A stretch of 64,000 nt of DNA, taken from positions 62,001-126,000 of the forward strand of contig JAUIRK010000057.1 in the NCBI GenBank assembly GCA_030549495.1, given 5' to 3'. The position numbers and the translations under genes were made by a program. The stretch comes from Nectonema munidae. Taxonomy: Eukaryota; Nematomorpha; Nectonematoida; Nectonematidae. This document shows, piece by piece, positions 34,305 to 45,871 of this stretch (the stretch's first letter is position 1; every line of letters begins with the position of its first letter). The notes beneath the pieces were generated by a model that worked only from the letters and a program-made list of their open reading frames with translations, made no database searches and was not told the origin of the DNA.

Positions 34305-35380
34305 ATGTCTAACCCAAAACGTGCACGTCACGATGATACCCCTAACCTTACCTCTACCCAATTAATAGCAAATCTCTTCAATGAATTCATAGCAAATTCC
34401 TCTCTAAATGCAGAAGACCTTACCCTCCTTAATAATCTAAAATATGAAGTAACTCTTGCTCACTCCAACAAAATTGAACAACTCTCTCATACTCACCACC
34501 CACATACTCCACCTTGCCCCTCATTACCTACATACGCACAAGTCTCATCCATAACCACACCTAGCTTATCCAACAACATTCAGGATAGACAAAAACCCTC
34601 TCCACCTAAGTCTAAGTCATCTCTAAATAGTGAGCTTATCCTAAAAATAGCCCCCCTACTCCCTCTGACTCTAAAGCCGAGAAAGCTGCCTTCCGACAAA
34701 AAATAGTCAAAAACTTAGAAACCAATAAAAACAAACTTACCATCTCTAATACACGGTCTTCAAATAGTGGCACTATTTATTTCCAATTCTCTAAACCTGA
34801 AGAAAAAGCACTAGCACATCAAACTCTCCAAAATAACGGCATTAAATCCGAAGATTTACCTATCCTCAAACCCCGCTTCCTACTTAGAAGCATACCTATA
34901 ACCACACCACTTTCTTCTCTCTCCGAAACCATAACAAACGAAAACTTAAACCTAAAAAATATTGGCACCCTTAATACAGTACGCCAAGCCGGTAACACAG
35001 GAACCTTCTCTTATAGTGCTATATTAGAACCTAGCAACCCTAACATTTTTAAACATCTACTTAAATCTCCTATACTCTTTGTTGACCATCACATTCTCAC
35101 TCTAACCTTAGCAAAACCATTACATCGCCAATGCCAGAATTGTCTAAAACACAATCACTCAACGAACAAATGCAAAGCTGCATCACCAAATTGCGATCAC
35201 TGCGGAAATCGAGGCCACTCTATATCGGAATGCATCTTCAAAAATGATTCCACAAAACTTTCATGCTTTAATTGTCACAATCACCACAACGCTACATCCA
35301 AACATTGCGAATTCCAAATTAAACACACACAACACATCCAAAATCAACATAACCTTCTAATAAGCAAATTCCTATGCTAA
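34305..35380 (+). pseudogene. LINE ORF1, gag-like RNA-binding protein, frameshifted
   Basis: The first 133 codons form a polar N-terminus with a proline-rich stretch. After a frame change near 34660 the protein continues with SDSKAEKAAFRQKIVKN and reaches three cysteine-rich knuckles: CQNCLKHNHSTNKC, CDHCGNRGHSISEC and CFNCHNHHNATSKHC. CCHC knuckles of this kind bind the element's RNA in I- and Jockey-type LINEs. The frame ends KFLC at 35380, overlapping the ORF2 start by six bases, an arrangement that suits coupled translation. Confidence 0.82.
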
Positions 35381-38300
35381 ATTTTCTCCACATTAACCTC
35401 AACCACTCTAATGCCGCTTGGACAAACCTATACAACATTCTAATTTCAAACTTTTTTGATGTAATATCTATTAACGAACCATATCCAAACTTCTCTTCTA
35501 TTATACCAAACTATTTACTATATCACACGTCACCGTTATCCTGTTATTCAGCATGCATCTACATAAAATCAACCGTTCACCACACACCATTACCACGATT
35601 CTCTTCCAACAATTTTTACTTTGTTCTTGTTCACACCAAACCTCACCCTCTTCTTTTCGCAACCCTTTACTCTCCTCCCTCACACCCAATAGCCATCCCC
35701 TCTGATTTCTCCCAATCACTAACACTTGCAACATCCACACTCCCGTCTACATATCATTTAATCATCTCAACTGATTGCAACGCTCGATCCCACATCTGGG
35801 ACCACAAAGAAAACCCACGAGGTCAACAAGTCATCAATTTCTTATGTTCGAACAACCTATATCTCGCTGACAAATCTAAAAACCCTACATACCAACGCTC
35901 TTGTAACAACGAACAATACACCTCTCACATTGACCTCACAATAACCACCTCAAATACTCTCAATCTAATATCCAATTGGTCAATCTCAGACATCCCATCA
36001 GCTTCAGATCACGCCTTCATAACATTTCAACTTCACATAAACACTACAACCATCAAAAACTATAACAACATTATAAAAAAAAACACAACTCACTGGCTTA
36101 CATATCTCAACATTCTCAACAACTCACTCCCTACATTAACATCCCTCTCTTCTCCCACTTACATCGATAAAGCAGCACTATCTCTCAATGATCATGTCTC
36201 ACATTCCATCTTATCCTCCACTCCTATCAACCCATTTCCTAAAAAGAAAACATGCCTATTTCTGGACACCCGAGTTAAATGCAATAAAAAACAATCTAAA
36301 ACGAATTATCAAAACCCTACGAAAATCTCCTACTCCCTTAATCATCTCAATCCATTCTACTGTTAAAAAAGAATACAAACAGGCAATACTTCAAGCTAAA
36401 AAGAACTCATGGGTAAAATTCACCAGCCAACACTCAAACAACCCATGGAACATCATCAATAGGCTAACTAAAAAGAAAAAACCTTCTATTCTCCCCGAAA
36501 CAATACTTCCCTACTCATCCGATCACACAACACACTACAACCCTCCATTTCTATCGACAATCTTTCCCCCCGACTCTCCCTCTTCTGATCTCCCCTTTCA
36601 CCACACAATTCGAGAACACTCTAAAAACATCATTCACTCCATCCAAAACCCTATTTTTCCTCCAATCACACTAAATGAATTAAACATAGCAGTAAACGCT
36701 CTTAAAACAAATGCCTCATCTAGCTACGACCATATCTCACCCAAACATATTAAAAAATCAATACACATTCTAAACAAACATTTACTCCTTATTTTCAATG
36801 CATGCCTTACTCATTCACATTTCCCCAACGTTTGGAAAATCGGCAAACTCATACTCATTCCTAAACCCAATAAAGATTCAAGCCTCATTCAAAATTGGCG
36901 ACCAATCACTCTACTACCCATACTAGGCAAACTTTTCGAAAAAATCATTCGCAAACGTCTAGTCCACTACATCCTATCCCGTAACCTCATTCATCACACG
37001 CAATTTGCATACCTTCCCAACAAAAATACGGAAACAGCACTATCGCGTCTAACCACCTACCTTGACTCTTCTCTTTCTACTCAGAAAATTTCTTCTACAA
37101 TCTTCTTAGACATAAACAACGCTTTCAACTCAGCCTGGCATCCTGCCATCATCACTAACCTTGCACACAAATCATTTCCTCCTTACATCATCAAATTTAT
37201 TAGCTCATACCTTTCAAACCGCTGTCTCATTTTCCGACATCGCGCTTCCCTTTGCATCCATAAGCTAACCCTCTCGACTCCCCAGGGAGGATGTCTTTCT
37301 GATATCCTCTGGCTAGTTCTCATAGACCCGCTTCTCGATCTAATCCACACCAACACTGATTTCTCCCAATGTTTTTCAGACGACATATTATTCACCTTCA
37401 CCAGTAACTCTCAACAAGAAAACCTCACCAAATCCTCTTCATTTCTACTAAGACTACAAGAAAGAGCAATAACACATAAGATATTCTTTAACTCCAGCAA
37501 AACAAACCTCATTCACTTTACACGCAGACGCATAGAACATTTACCCCTTCATTTAAATACCTCTACTTCTATAAATGCATCAAAGACTATAAAATATCTA
37601 GGACTAAACCTTCAGTCCAACCTAAAATTTTCAATACACTTTAAAAAAATATACCAAAAACTCTCAGTCACCCTTTTTTCACTTAAAAGCGCTATCTCTT
37701 ATAAATGGGGCCTCCGTCCCAAACACACCAAATACATATACACATCCTTAATCCTCCCAGTAATTCAATACGGAATTCTTTCCTGGGGCATCTCCTTAAA
37801 ACACCCCACAACCATACATTTTCTTAACAAGATACACCGTCTCTGTCTACTTTGCATCACCAACGCATATCGTACTACTTCCACACAATGCCTAGAAATT
37901 CTAACTAACACCCTACCATTACAACTTCAACTTAAAAAAACTATTATTAAGCGCTTCATCTTGACATACAACAACTTAATTCCCCCATTTCATCCGATCA
38001 CACCCCACCACAATACTCCATCCTATTCTTTCTACTCACATCTATTAGCAAAATACGCTCCAAATATTGCTAACTACCTAGTTCATCCCTCGATACACCC
38101 ATCTCTTTTAACTCACCCATCTGCACAAAACCCTCTCAAAACATCCATATGCAAAAATAAATTTTTTGCAAAACAATCAATTTCATACCTTCGCTCTACT
38201 TCTTCACCAACCTCCCTACGTATCTTCACAGACGCCTCAAAGAAGTCCCTAAGTACCTCCTTTGCTTACGCCTTCTTCAAAGGCTCTTCCACTAGCCCCT

Positions 38301-39112
38301 TTTACACCCATCGATCCCAATTAAATCCTCTACTCTCAATCCTCGAATGCGAAATCTTTAGCCTTTTACACGCCTGCACTACAATCACTAACAACATTAA
38401 CCACTTCCTTCCCCACTTTACTACAATCCATTTCTATACCGATGCACAAAACATAATCCACGATCTCTCTCTATCACACAACATCCCATTTCCCTCCTTT
38501 CAACTCGCCTCCTCCCTAATCAATCTTACCAAACATTTCCACATACACCTATGTTGGTGCCCTGCTCATCTAAACATACCAGAAAACTCCCTCGTAGACT
38601 ACTTAGCCTCAAACTTACACCTAACCTCCCACATTCCTCTCAACTCCCTACCGCTCAAAACCTTTCTAACACACATTCACTTATCCACTCTAGAAGAATG
38701 GCAGATTTCCATATCTTCATCTCAAAATGCACTAATATCCTCTTTACCACACATCAGCACAATTCACACAACTTTCAAAAACAAAAAATTTACACCACCT
38801 CGTTCAACCATTCGTTGGCTATCAGGCCATTGCCCATGCAAAGCATATCTTTTCCGAATTAAAGTAAGCGAAAATCCATACTGTCGTTTCGGATGCGACA
38901 CAATAGAAACGCCATACCACCTCATATTCACATGTCAAATCTTCTCTTATCATCGCCAAGATCTTCTATTTCGCTGCCTTTCTTTACTCAACAGATCTCC
39001 AACAACACTCTCAGATCTTCTGTTACACCCAACACTACTAAAATCCCTAGCAACCCTCATTGACACCATTGAAACAACTCTCACCACCGTCGATAACCCT
39101 ATAACAAACTAA
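35374..39112 (+). pseudogene. LINE ORF2: endonuclease, reverse transcriptase, RNase H; one frameshift
   Basis: The first part (35374 to about 36240) is an AP-type endonuclease with INLNHS, SINEPYPN, STDCNARSHIWDH, HIDLTITTS and ASDHAFITF. A frame change occurs at an A-rich run near 36243. The second part (to 39112) has the reverse-transcriptase blocks NWRPITLLPILGKLFEKIIR, TIFLDINNAFNSAWHPA, LSTPQGGCLSD and CFSDDILFTF (FSDD in place of the usual FADD). RNase H follows with IFTDASKKS, LECEIFSLLHA, HFYTDAQNII and WCPAHLNIPENSLVDYLAS, all acidic positions filled. A C-terminal CRFGCDTIETPYHLIFTC zinc motif closes it. The total is about 1,245 codons, normal for the group. Confidence 0.88.
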
Positions 39113-39228
39113 TCTGCTTTTCTCTTCTACTTTTAGGACAACCTACCTCTACCAACATCTGCATCTTCCTTAACCAACTCTCAAGCTTACGCGAGCATAT
39201 CAGCTCACGCTGGAAAGTGCTTTGAAAT

Positions 39229-39267
39229 CCACCTACCTACCTACCTACCTACCTACATATTTATATC
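39229..39267. repeat. LINE tail repeat and right target duplication
   Basis: Six ACCT/TACC units (about 39231-39256) run into TACATATTTATATC (39254-39267), which repeats the left flank at 34129-34142. The boundary between tail and duplication is ambiguous by three bases. Confidence 0.8.
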
Positions 39268-41336
39268 TAAGATTTATAAATGGCTATTTGTTAAACTAAA
39301 ATTAGTAAGTCATTAAAGTATATAAAATTTGAAATATTTGTCCTTTACAGTTTTAATTATGTTGAGGTTGAATAATAAAATTCTTTTTTTTGTATATAGA
39401 ACATGTCTTTTTATTTTCAATAAAATAAGAGTTTAATTATAATTTTATATATAAGAATGAGTTTTTAAGGCTCTTTTTCCAATCTAAAGACAAATATGTA
39501 ACTTAATTTTTATGTAATCGTTATTTTTATGAGTAAGAATATTGGAGGAGATTCTTGGGTAATAAAAGCCAGTACTATTTTTTTTTCTGATTTTTTAATG
39601 CGTACATAAACTTATAAACGGGGCAGGGTGTGTGTCCCTACTCCTAAAATTTTTGATTTGCCCCTTAATTTATTTTAAATTGTTTCAAATTTATGACTGC
39701 TACATAATGTTTTATCCTAGAATATATACTTGATATGTTCAGAGCCCGCACTTAACAAAACTTTTAGGAGAGGGGGTTGCAAGGAGTCATTTGTTAACGT
39801 CATTAAATAAATACACATACATGGTCTGGCTAAGCTACTGCGGAGAGAAAAATGCTCCAAAAAGACTTGACAGCGTATACATAATTGCATGATTTTAGTC
39901 ATAATTTATCATCCTTATATTGTTCTATTTTAATGAAATTTGGAATACATCTTTAAATTCTTTATAATAAATCTATAGTATGTGTATTTATATCGAATAA
40001 ATAAATTATTTTTTTATTTAAACTTCAACTTTATTACATTTAAAAGCATTCATTTTCTCAATGATTTCCAAAAGCTTAGCAAAAATTCTTCAAATGTTAC
40101 TCTTTGCAAATATTTTTTTTCCTCTGCAAGCAGTAGTCTTCTTTTCTTTTTGCTGGCATTATGATCCTACATAAATGGTGTCCCGAAATTTTTTAAAAAT
40201 TTTTGAACCTCCGCTCCTTCCTCTATCGTAAGTTTTATCCTCTGCACTATTTTTAATGCAGAGCATCTAGAATTAGTTTGCCCTCCCTCACTGGTAAAAG
40301 AGGTTATATATGTATGCTCCCATTGGTTGCCTTTTTATGCAAGTACTAGTATTTTCGAGTCATCTTTTTACTCATAAATGTTATTTTTAATTCTTCTAAA
40401 GTGTAATAAAGTTAAACATAGTTTTATAAAAAAAAGTATATCTTTGCGTTTTGCTCAAAATAATAGTAATTGAATATTATTTATCTTACCGGATTATCCG
40501 AATATCCTGTAAATTCAGTTTTGAATATCCGGTATACATAGGCGTCCGCTAAAGGGGGAAAATAGGTCAACTGACCCCCCCCCCCTTTAAAAATTTATAT
40601 TAACTGTTGCTATTGTGTCTCGAAAAAAAGGTCCAATTAAAATTTGTATGTAATAAGAAAACAAGGTATTGTTTATATAATGTAATAAGTTTATCAAAAA
40701 CTTATGCAAAGAAGAAAAAAAGGACTACGTCCTTTATTGAAGATTCAGTAATAGAAAAAAAAATTAGAGACACTTTTTGACAGATCCTAGAAAACGTTCA
40801 GTGGACCCAGATGCCGGTACATCTCTAATAAAAACAGTGCCACACAACAGACCACACGCCTAATTTACAACGCATACTGACAATCTAACGATGAGAAAAA
40901 AGCGTGTATCTTAAAATCCCCACAAAAATACATACTACTTGAATATCTTTATCAAGTCCCAAGAAACCTAAAAAGAAGAAGAAGAAGCCTTTATTATACA
41001 AATGTAAATAAAAAGGGAAAACATACCTCGAAACAATAAAAATCAAATGACACACATGAGAATACAAAATATATATTTGTATAAATGGTTGAGAAAAAGT
41101 TCCTAGGAACCGCTTAAATCACAACCATCTAGTACATTTCAAAAAAAGGTAGATACACAATATAAATTTTCAAACATTTGAAATTTAGTAAAGAGATAAG
41201 CAATAAATGCATAATCAAATAGCTAGATACATAATATATGTATTCACTAATAAAAGCAAGAATAACATTTTTAATAGATACGTAAAGCAAATAGTCATTC
41301 ACAGCTCACATCAAACCATCATATTTGATTAGAATA
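39268..41336. other. intergenic spacer with transposon scraps
   Basis: CAGAGCCCGCACTTAAC at 39740 is a probable hAT-type end shared with 18196. A C-run at about 40575-40590, next to GGCGTCCGCTAAAGGGGGAA, is probably an end of another miniature element. No genes were recognised; the open frames here resemble nothing known to me. Confidence 0.35.
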
Positions 41337-41677
41337 CTCAGTAGACCCGTTGTAACAAGGGATCCAATAGAATACGAGAGGGGTCTTGGCTCCCCTTTTT
41401 TATGGTCAATATATCGAAAAGTTTATATTTAAATTTTACACTTTAATTTAAGTTTTTAAATACTAAATTTAATTCTTCTCTATGTCACTTTGCTTCATAA
41501 CAATTTTAACAGACTTTTGAGAATAAACTTATTTCTCATTTCATTGTGCATTTAGTGGGGTAAAACATACCTTGTTAAAACATGCAGACCGAAATTAAAA
41601 CACGTGCTCCAGTATATTCGTTATAACACAGGTTCCTTGCTTGTGCCCCCCATCCGCGTTATAAAGGATCTACTGTG
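41337..41677. mobile_element. Tigger-type miniature element
   Basis: The left end CTCAGTAGACCCGTTGTAAC and the right end, inverted, CACAGTAGATCCTTTATAAC are imperfect inverted repeats, each bordered by TA (41335-41336 and 41678-41679). This is the usual signature of mariner/pogo-type miniatures. It has no coding capacity. Confidence 0.6.
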
Positions 41678-41679
41678 TA

Positions 41680-42515
41680 CCATCAAATACCACGATTCTC
41701 AAAATAAGATATGAAATCAAAATTAGCCAAAAATAATTTCCCGCCTCAAGTCAACGCATCAGAACAAGCTTTGCTCATTGGCAACTTCAATTTATATATC
41801 GTACCAAATGTTTAGTGTACAAACAGTTATCTTTGGTGCTGGTGAAAACGTCCGAAACCAAAAGGACCGGAACAGGTTTGAGGTAACTAAACAGGGTTGG
41901 GGTTAGGTTTAGAGTTAGTCTTAGGATTAGTGTCAGGGTTATTTTATCTTAAAATTTACAGAATTTGGTTTCTGACATTTTGGTTCTCAGGTCTTTTAAC
42001 CAAGAACCGCTATCTCTATATCGAAAGTCAGCAACGTATTTCTTTTGAAAGTGTTTATAATATAATTATACTATAGTACGCTAGTCAAAAGTTTAGTTTC
42101 AGTTTTGGACTCGTTAGGGTTCATTGACAACTATCTTATGATTCCTTGTTTATGCATATGGAGTAAATTCACACAAAGAAATTATAATCCGCGTGTGGTT
42201 ACGGTCATCTATCTAATATTTGGCTAACAATTAGATCTGAGAATTAGGTTCGTATCTAAAAATACATCTTACGTATAGTTGCTATGATATATGAGAAAAA
42301 AGGCATACTTTAAATCACATTTGTTGTGCAAATGTCAACTTATTTTTGCAGACAATGTTGACATGAGTGAAGTATTATCTTCTGTACCCTCACAGAGGTT
42401 TGCAACATATTTGATTCCATCCGCCCCATTCTTAGATCGATTGATAATGACAGCGCTTGTTTGCTCTTTACTACCTATCATAGCTTTCTCTTCCACCCAT
42501 TTCTTCTGTGTTATA
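41680..42515. other. spacer with a degenerate TTAGG-like stretch
   Basis: At about 41893-41940 the plus strand reads GGGTTGGGGTTAGGTTTAGA and continues with GTTAGTCTTAGGATTAG. The flanks GTCCGAAACCAAAAGGACCG and GACATTTTGGTTCTCAGGTC partly mirror each other, so this is probably a decayed inverted-repeat element with a telomere-like core, not a telomere. Confidence 0.4.
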
Positions 42516-42830
42516 TTTTAACGCAGTGATTCCCAACCGGTGTGCTGTAAGATTTTTTAAGGGTGCCGCCAAAATTGTGCAGCTACTTTAAAACTTAACA
42601 TTACATATTTGTATTATTATATTTTCTGTGATAGCAGAATCAGTATGAATTTTTTTATATGATCTCTGTATAAGGTATTGTTGCATCAATGCAGATGTAG
42701 AAATAAAAAAATTATAATAAAAAAACTTTGGAAATTTTAAATAAGTTTTTCCTCAAAGAGTGCCAGGAATTTTTAAAAGGCTCGCCAAGGGTCTTGCAAA
42801 CTAAAAAAGGTTGGGACCATTGTTTTAACG
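42516..42830. mobile_element. hAT-type miniature element with perfect target duplication
   Basis: The element spans 42524-42822. It begins CAGTGATTCCCAACCGGTGT, ends with the complement of CAATGGTCCCAACC, and is flanked by TTTTAACG on both sides (42516-42523 and 42823-42830). GTGCCG and GTGCCAGG motifs near the ends recall the common Charlie-like termini. Non-coding, 299 bp. Confidence 0.85.
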
Positions 42831-43080
42831 TATGAAAATAATTTTGAAAATATATATGATTGCTCGCGAAAATAACACTGCGCGTTTTTTAACTCACAAA
42901 TCACGAAGATTTAACTTCCGCCAAAATTTCTTGATTTACAGTATTGTGCATGAAACACATGTTTTCTCAATATGCAAAACTTTAGAGCACGTATAGTACT
43001 TTTTCATTTGAGAACATTTAACCAGGTGCATACAATTTTCAAGAGTGGGGGGGGGGCTTGTGCAACTAAAATATATGGGT

Positions 43081-43093
43081 AGCGCGGGCTCTG
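43081..43093. repeat. hAT-like terminus, inverted copy of CAGAGCCCGCGC
   Basis: AGCGCGGGCTCTG ends a G-rich stretch that starts near 43024. The partner terminus is not identified. Confidence 0.35.
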
Positions 43094-43249
43094 AATGTGT
43101 TTATTTCTACATTCTTTTTTTTTAAATACAAATATTGATTAAAACTCAATTATTTTCTGCGAAAAATATCAAATACTTTTTATACATTTAAAAATTTTGA
43201 ACTGCCAGAGTCTCACTCAATATCATACAGGCATATTTTTAAATGTATG

Positions 43250-43500
43250 GCCTCTTAGCCAAATATGGTTTTGGACCAGGGTTTAACTTGTTACCTGTTG
43301 TTTGTTCATTTGATATTATATTATGATATATTTCCAAAATGTTTCATTTGTAAACACATTAAAGTTGTTTCCATATGCAATATATCTAATTAGCAAAAAT
43401 CCAAGTAACAAGTTAAAATCTATTGCAAAAACATTTTTGACCTAAAAGTCAACAGCAACAAGTTAAGCACTTGTACAAAACCATATTTGGTCTAAAGGCC
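43250..43500. repeat. foldback element with about 55-bp arms
   Basis: The left arm (43250-43305), with GGCCTCTTAGCCAAATATGG and TTTAACTTGTTACCTGTTG, pairs with the right arm (about 43447-43500), whose complement reads GGCCTTTAGACCAAATATGG and CTTAACTTGTTGCTGTTG. About 140 bases of AT-rich sequence lie between. No flanking duplication was seen. Confidence 0.65.
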
Positions 43501-44950
43501 CTACCCTGGAATATCTGCTAACCAAAATGTCCGAACTAAAACATCAGTTGACCAAAATCTCCCTCCACAAACCCTGGCAAATATTGGCTTGAAAAAGTCA
43601 TGAACAAATTTTAAATTTTTTAAAGTAATATGAAAAATTCATGAAAGTGAAATTTTCAAAAAGAAGAAATTATCATATTTAGAGCTAAATTTTTCAGGAT
43701 TCCTCTATATTCCTGGGATTCTATTATATAGCGTCCGATAAAACCTGAAGATGTTAGCAGTCTTATTGTAAGATAATTTATTACATCTTTTCATTCCTAA
43801 ACCTCAGTATCATTTAAAAGACTGTAAACTGTTTGATCAGTTTTGTGTGGTGAGCAAACTTTTGTAAAGTTATCACCAGTAGCATGAGAAAATCGGAAGT
43901 TTAATGTGCAGCACGCATCTTGTCTGATGAATGTTTGACGGTATCCTCGAATTTGCAATGAATGACTGCTTTATGAGCATTAGCAGTAGACGAAGTGCAT
44001 GAAAATCAAAATAATCCTTTTAACAATAACCACTTCTGCACCAAAACACGTTTCAAAAGAATCTACACAATTTTAGATTTCGTTTTTGAAGAGTGCTACT
44101 CTAAACGATACGTTTTCAAAAAGATGATCGCTAAGCAAGCAAAATATACGAAAATGAATTTTGTTTTAATAGCAGGCTTTATTAAATATTTAAACTCAAG
44201 AAGAAAGACTTCACTTCCTTGTTAGTTTTTCATGCATATTTTTTCCAATGACTAAAGAAATCTCCAATTTTCTTTGTATCGATTAATAAATGATAGACTG
44301 CTCTCAAAAGTTTTTTCATTTATCAATCCTAAATAGTCTTTATTTTTCTCTATTTCACCTTTATTTCATTCACACAAAAGAACAACCTTTTGATCTTGTT
44401 AGGTGTCATTACCTAACATCAGTATTAATATTTCTCTACATTCGTTTTTCCGCACTTTTATTGTAGCTTATCCCTAAATTTCTGCCATTTTTTTCACAAG
44501 AAGGAAAAATAACTTCAAAATATTTCAATGAGGACGCTTGTTTTTATGGAGAGAATTTGCTAATTTCTCTATATATTGAACATCATTCAAATCATAAAAA
44601 TAGCACAGTAAAAAGTTTATACCCAAGAATTCACAATTTTACGTCTTTTTAGGGTAATTATTCCAAATAAAATTCATTATTATTTAATTATTAATTTCTT
44701 GGGAATTGTTATTTTATAAGTGAAATTATTACAAATACATTATTTTAATTAAATATAGGGATATGTTTACTTATTTAAAATATACTTATTTGATTGATGT
44801 GAAGGTTTTGCGTGTGGAGTTCGAACAAGAAGCTTCGTCAGACACATTTGATTGATGCTTATGACTTACATTTATTATCTTCAATATTAATTTTTTAGTG
44901 TTTGAGTGTTTTATTTTAACAATTTTTTCTATCCCCTGATTGAGCATGCA
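43501..44950. other. spacer upstream of the IMPACT-type gene
   Basis: At 43518-43560, AACCAAAATGTCCGAACTAA and GACCAAAATCTCC are short repeats of a motif also seen at 41840. No exon is recognised. The 76-codon frame at 43995 matches nothing known to me. Confidence 0.4.
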
Positions 44951-45853
44951 ATGGAAGAAATTGAAGCGTTGAAGGCAATCTATGCGAATGATAGCACGGT
45001 TAAACTATGTGAAGAAGTGTGTGGTCGTTTCTTCGCTTTGAAAATTTGTATAAATTTGCGCCAATTATTATTGACAGACGAAGTTGAGACTGATGTATCC
45101 AACTTAAAGCTTCAAGATCTTTTATTCGTAATCACAATTGCAGAAATTGTTTCACAAAGGAATACACCGAAATGCGAATTGCACGCTTCATGGCTCCGTG
45201 GCCCTTTAAAAATGGAGTTAAATGAAAGCTTCGAGCGTTTAACGATTCAGAATCAAGACCAAGATGTCCAAAGTTTTCTTTTATTTTGGATTGAAAATAT
45301 TAAAGAATTTATTTTAACTCATCGGCAAGAAATCCTTCTTCAGCTCAGTGATGACGTTGAAAAAAATCAAAAAGATTTGGAAGAGAAAAAGGCAGAAAAT
45401 GATTTCATTTCTTCTCTCAAGATTCATTCTGGAAATAGTTTTGTTGATCGAAAAAGCGTTTTTCAAGCCCACATATGTTCAATTGATTGCGTGGAACAAG
45501 TAGAACTTGTTCTTAAAAAGTTGAAGTCAGAGAATAAAAAAGTTTCAGCTGCTACGCATAACATAATGGCGTATCGCCTCTTCAAAGTTCCTTCCATGAC
45601 TGGAATTGATCATGGTGAAGCAAATGTTAATAAAAATAAAAGGCTTACCCTCCAAAATTACGATGATGATGGAGAGCATGGTGCGGGTGCAAAGCTTCTT
45701 CAACTTTTGGTGCGTGGAGGTGTAGAAAATGTGGTTGTGGTTGTTTCACGTTGGTTTGGTGGTATTAAATTGGGGCCAATGAGATTTCGACACATTAACA
45801 ATACGGCAAAGGCATTGCTTGAAAAGCATTTATATCTGAGTCACAAAAAATAG
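44951..45853 (+). CDS. IMPACT: IMPACT-family protein (RWD plus UPF0029 domains)
   Basis: This 300-residue protein has the two-domain layout of IMPACT/YIH1, which competes with GCN2 for GCN1 and so restrains eIF2alpha phosphorylation in the cytoplasm. The N-terminal RWD domain starts at MEEIEALKAIYANDSTVK, with a typical E-ALK-IY opening. The C-terminal UPF0029 domain (about 165-285) has SGNSFVDRKSVFQAHICSI, SAATHNIMAYRL, YDDDGEHGAGAKLLQLL and VVVVSRWFGGIKLGPMRF, all family signatures. I chose the ATG at 44951 because RWD proteins start there; an upstream in-frame ATG at 44906 would add 15 residues unlike the family. The gene appears to be a single exon. AATAAA follows at 45866. Confidence 0.92.
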   Translation: MEEIEALKAIYANDSTVKLCEEVCGRFFALKICINLRQLLLTDEVETDVSNLKLQDLLFVITIAEIVSQRNTPKCELHASWLRGPLKMELNESFERLTIQNQDQDVQSFLLFWIENIKEFILTHRQEILLQLSDDVEKNQKDLEEKKAENDFISSLKIHSGNSFVDRKSVFQAHICSIDCVEQVELVLKKLKSENKKVSAATHNIMAYRLFKVPSMTGIDHGEANVNKNKRLTLQNYDDDGEHGAGAKLLQLLVRGGVENVVVVVSRWFGGIKLGPMRFRHINNTAKALLEKHLYLSHKK

Positions 45854-45865
45854 GGATAAAATTTT

Positions 45866-45871
45866 AATAAA
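45866..45871 (+). terminator. poly(A) signal of the IMPACT-type gene
   Basis: AATAAA lies 13 bases after the stop codon. That is very close; cleavage would leave a short 3' untranslated region. Confidence 0.55.

Larger units (their letters stand above)
34143..39253 (+). mobile_element. full-length LINE with RNase H, I/Jockey superfamily
   Basis: This 5.1-kb non-LTR retrotransposon is bounded by an 11-14 bp target duplication and ends in an ACCT/TACC tandem-repeat tail (about 39229-39253) in place of a poly(A). A short 5' untranslated region of about 160 bases is followed by ORF1 (34305-35380) and ORF2 (35374-39112). The ORF2 ATG overlaps the ORF1 stop in ATGCTAA. Gene order, CCHC fingers in ORF1, and the endonuclease, reverse transcriptase and RNase H in ORF2 fit the I/Jockey superfamily. 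The plus strand is strikingly rich in A and C and poor in G. One frameshift lies in each ORF, so this copy cannot make intact proteins, but it is otherwise complete and fairly young. Confidence 0.9.

Noticed and set aside
37183-37401. 72-codon minus-strand frame
   Set aside because: It lies antisense within the LINE reverse-transcriptase coding region and is a shadow of it.
39229-39256. TACC repeats as an independent microsatellite
   Set aside because: The repeats sit exactly at the LINE's 3' end, and the decayed relative ends in a similar run at about 33880, so they are the element's tail.
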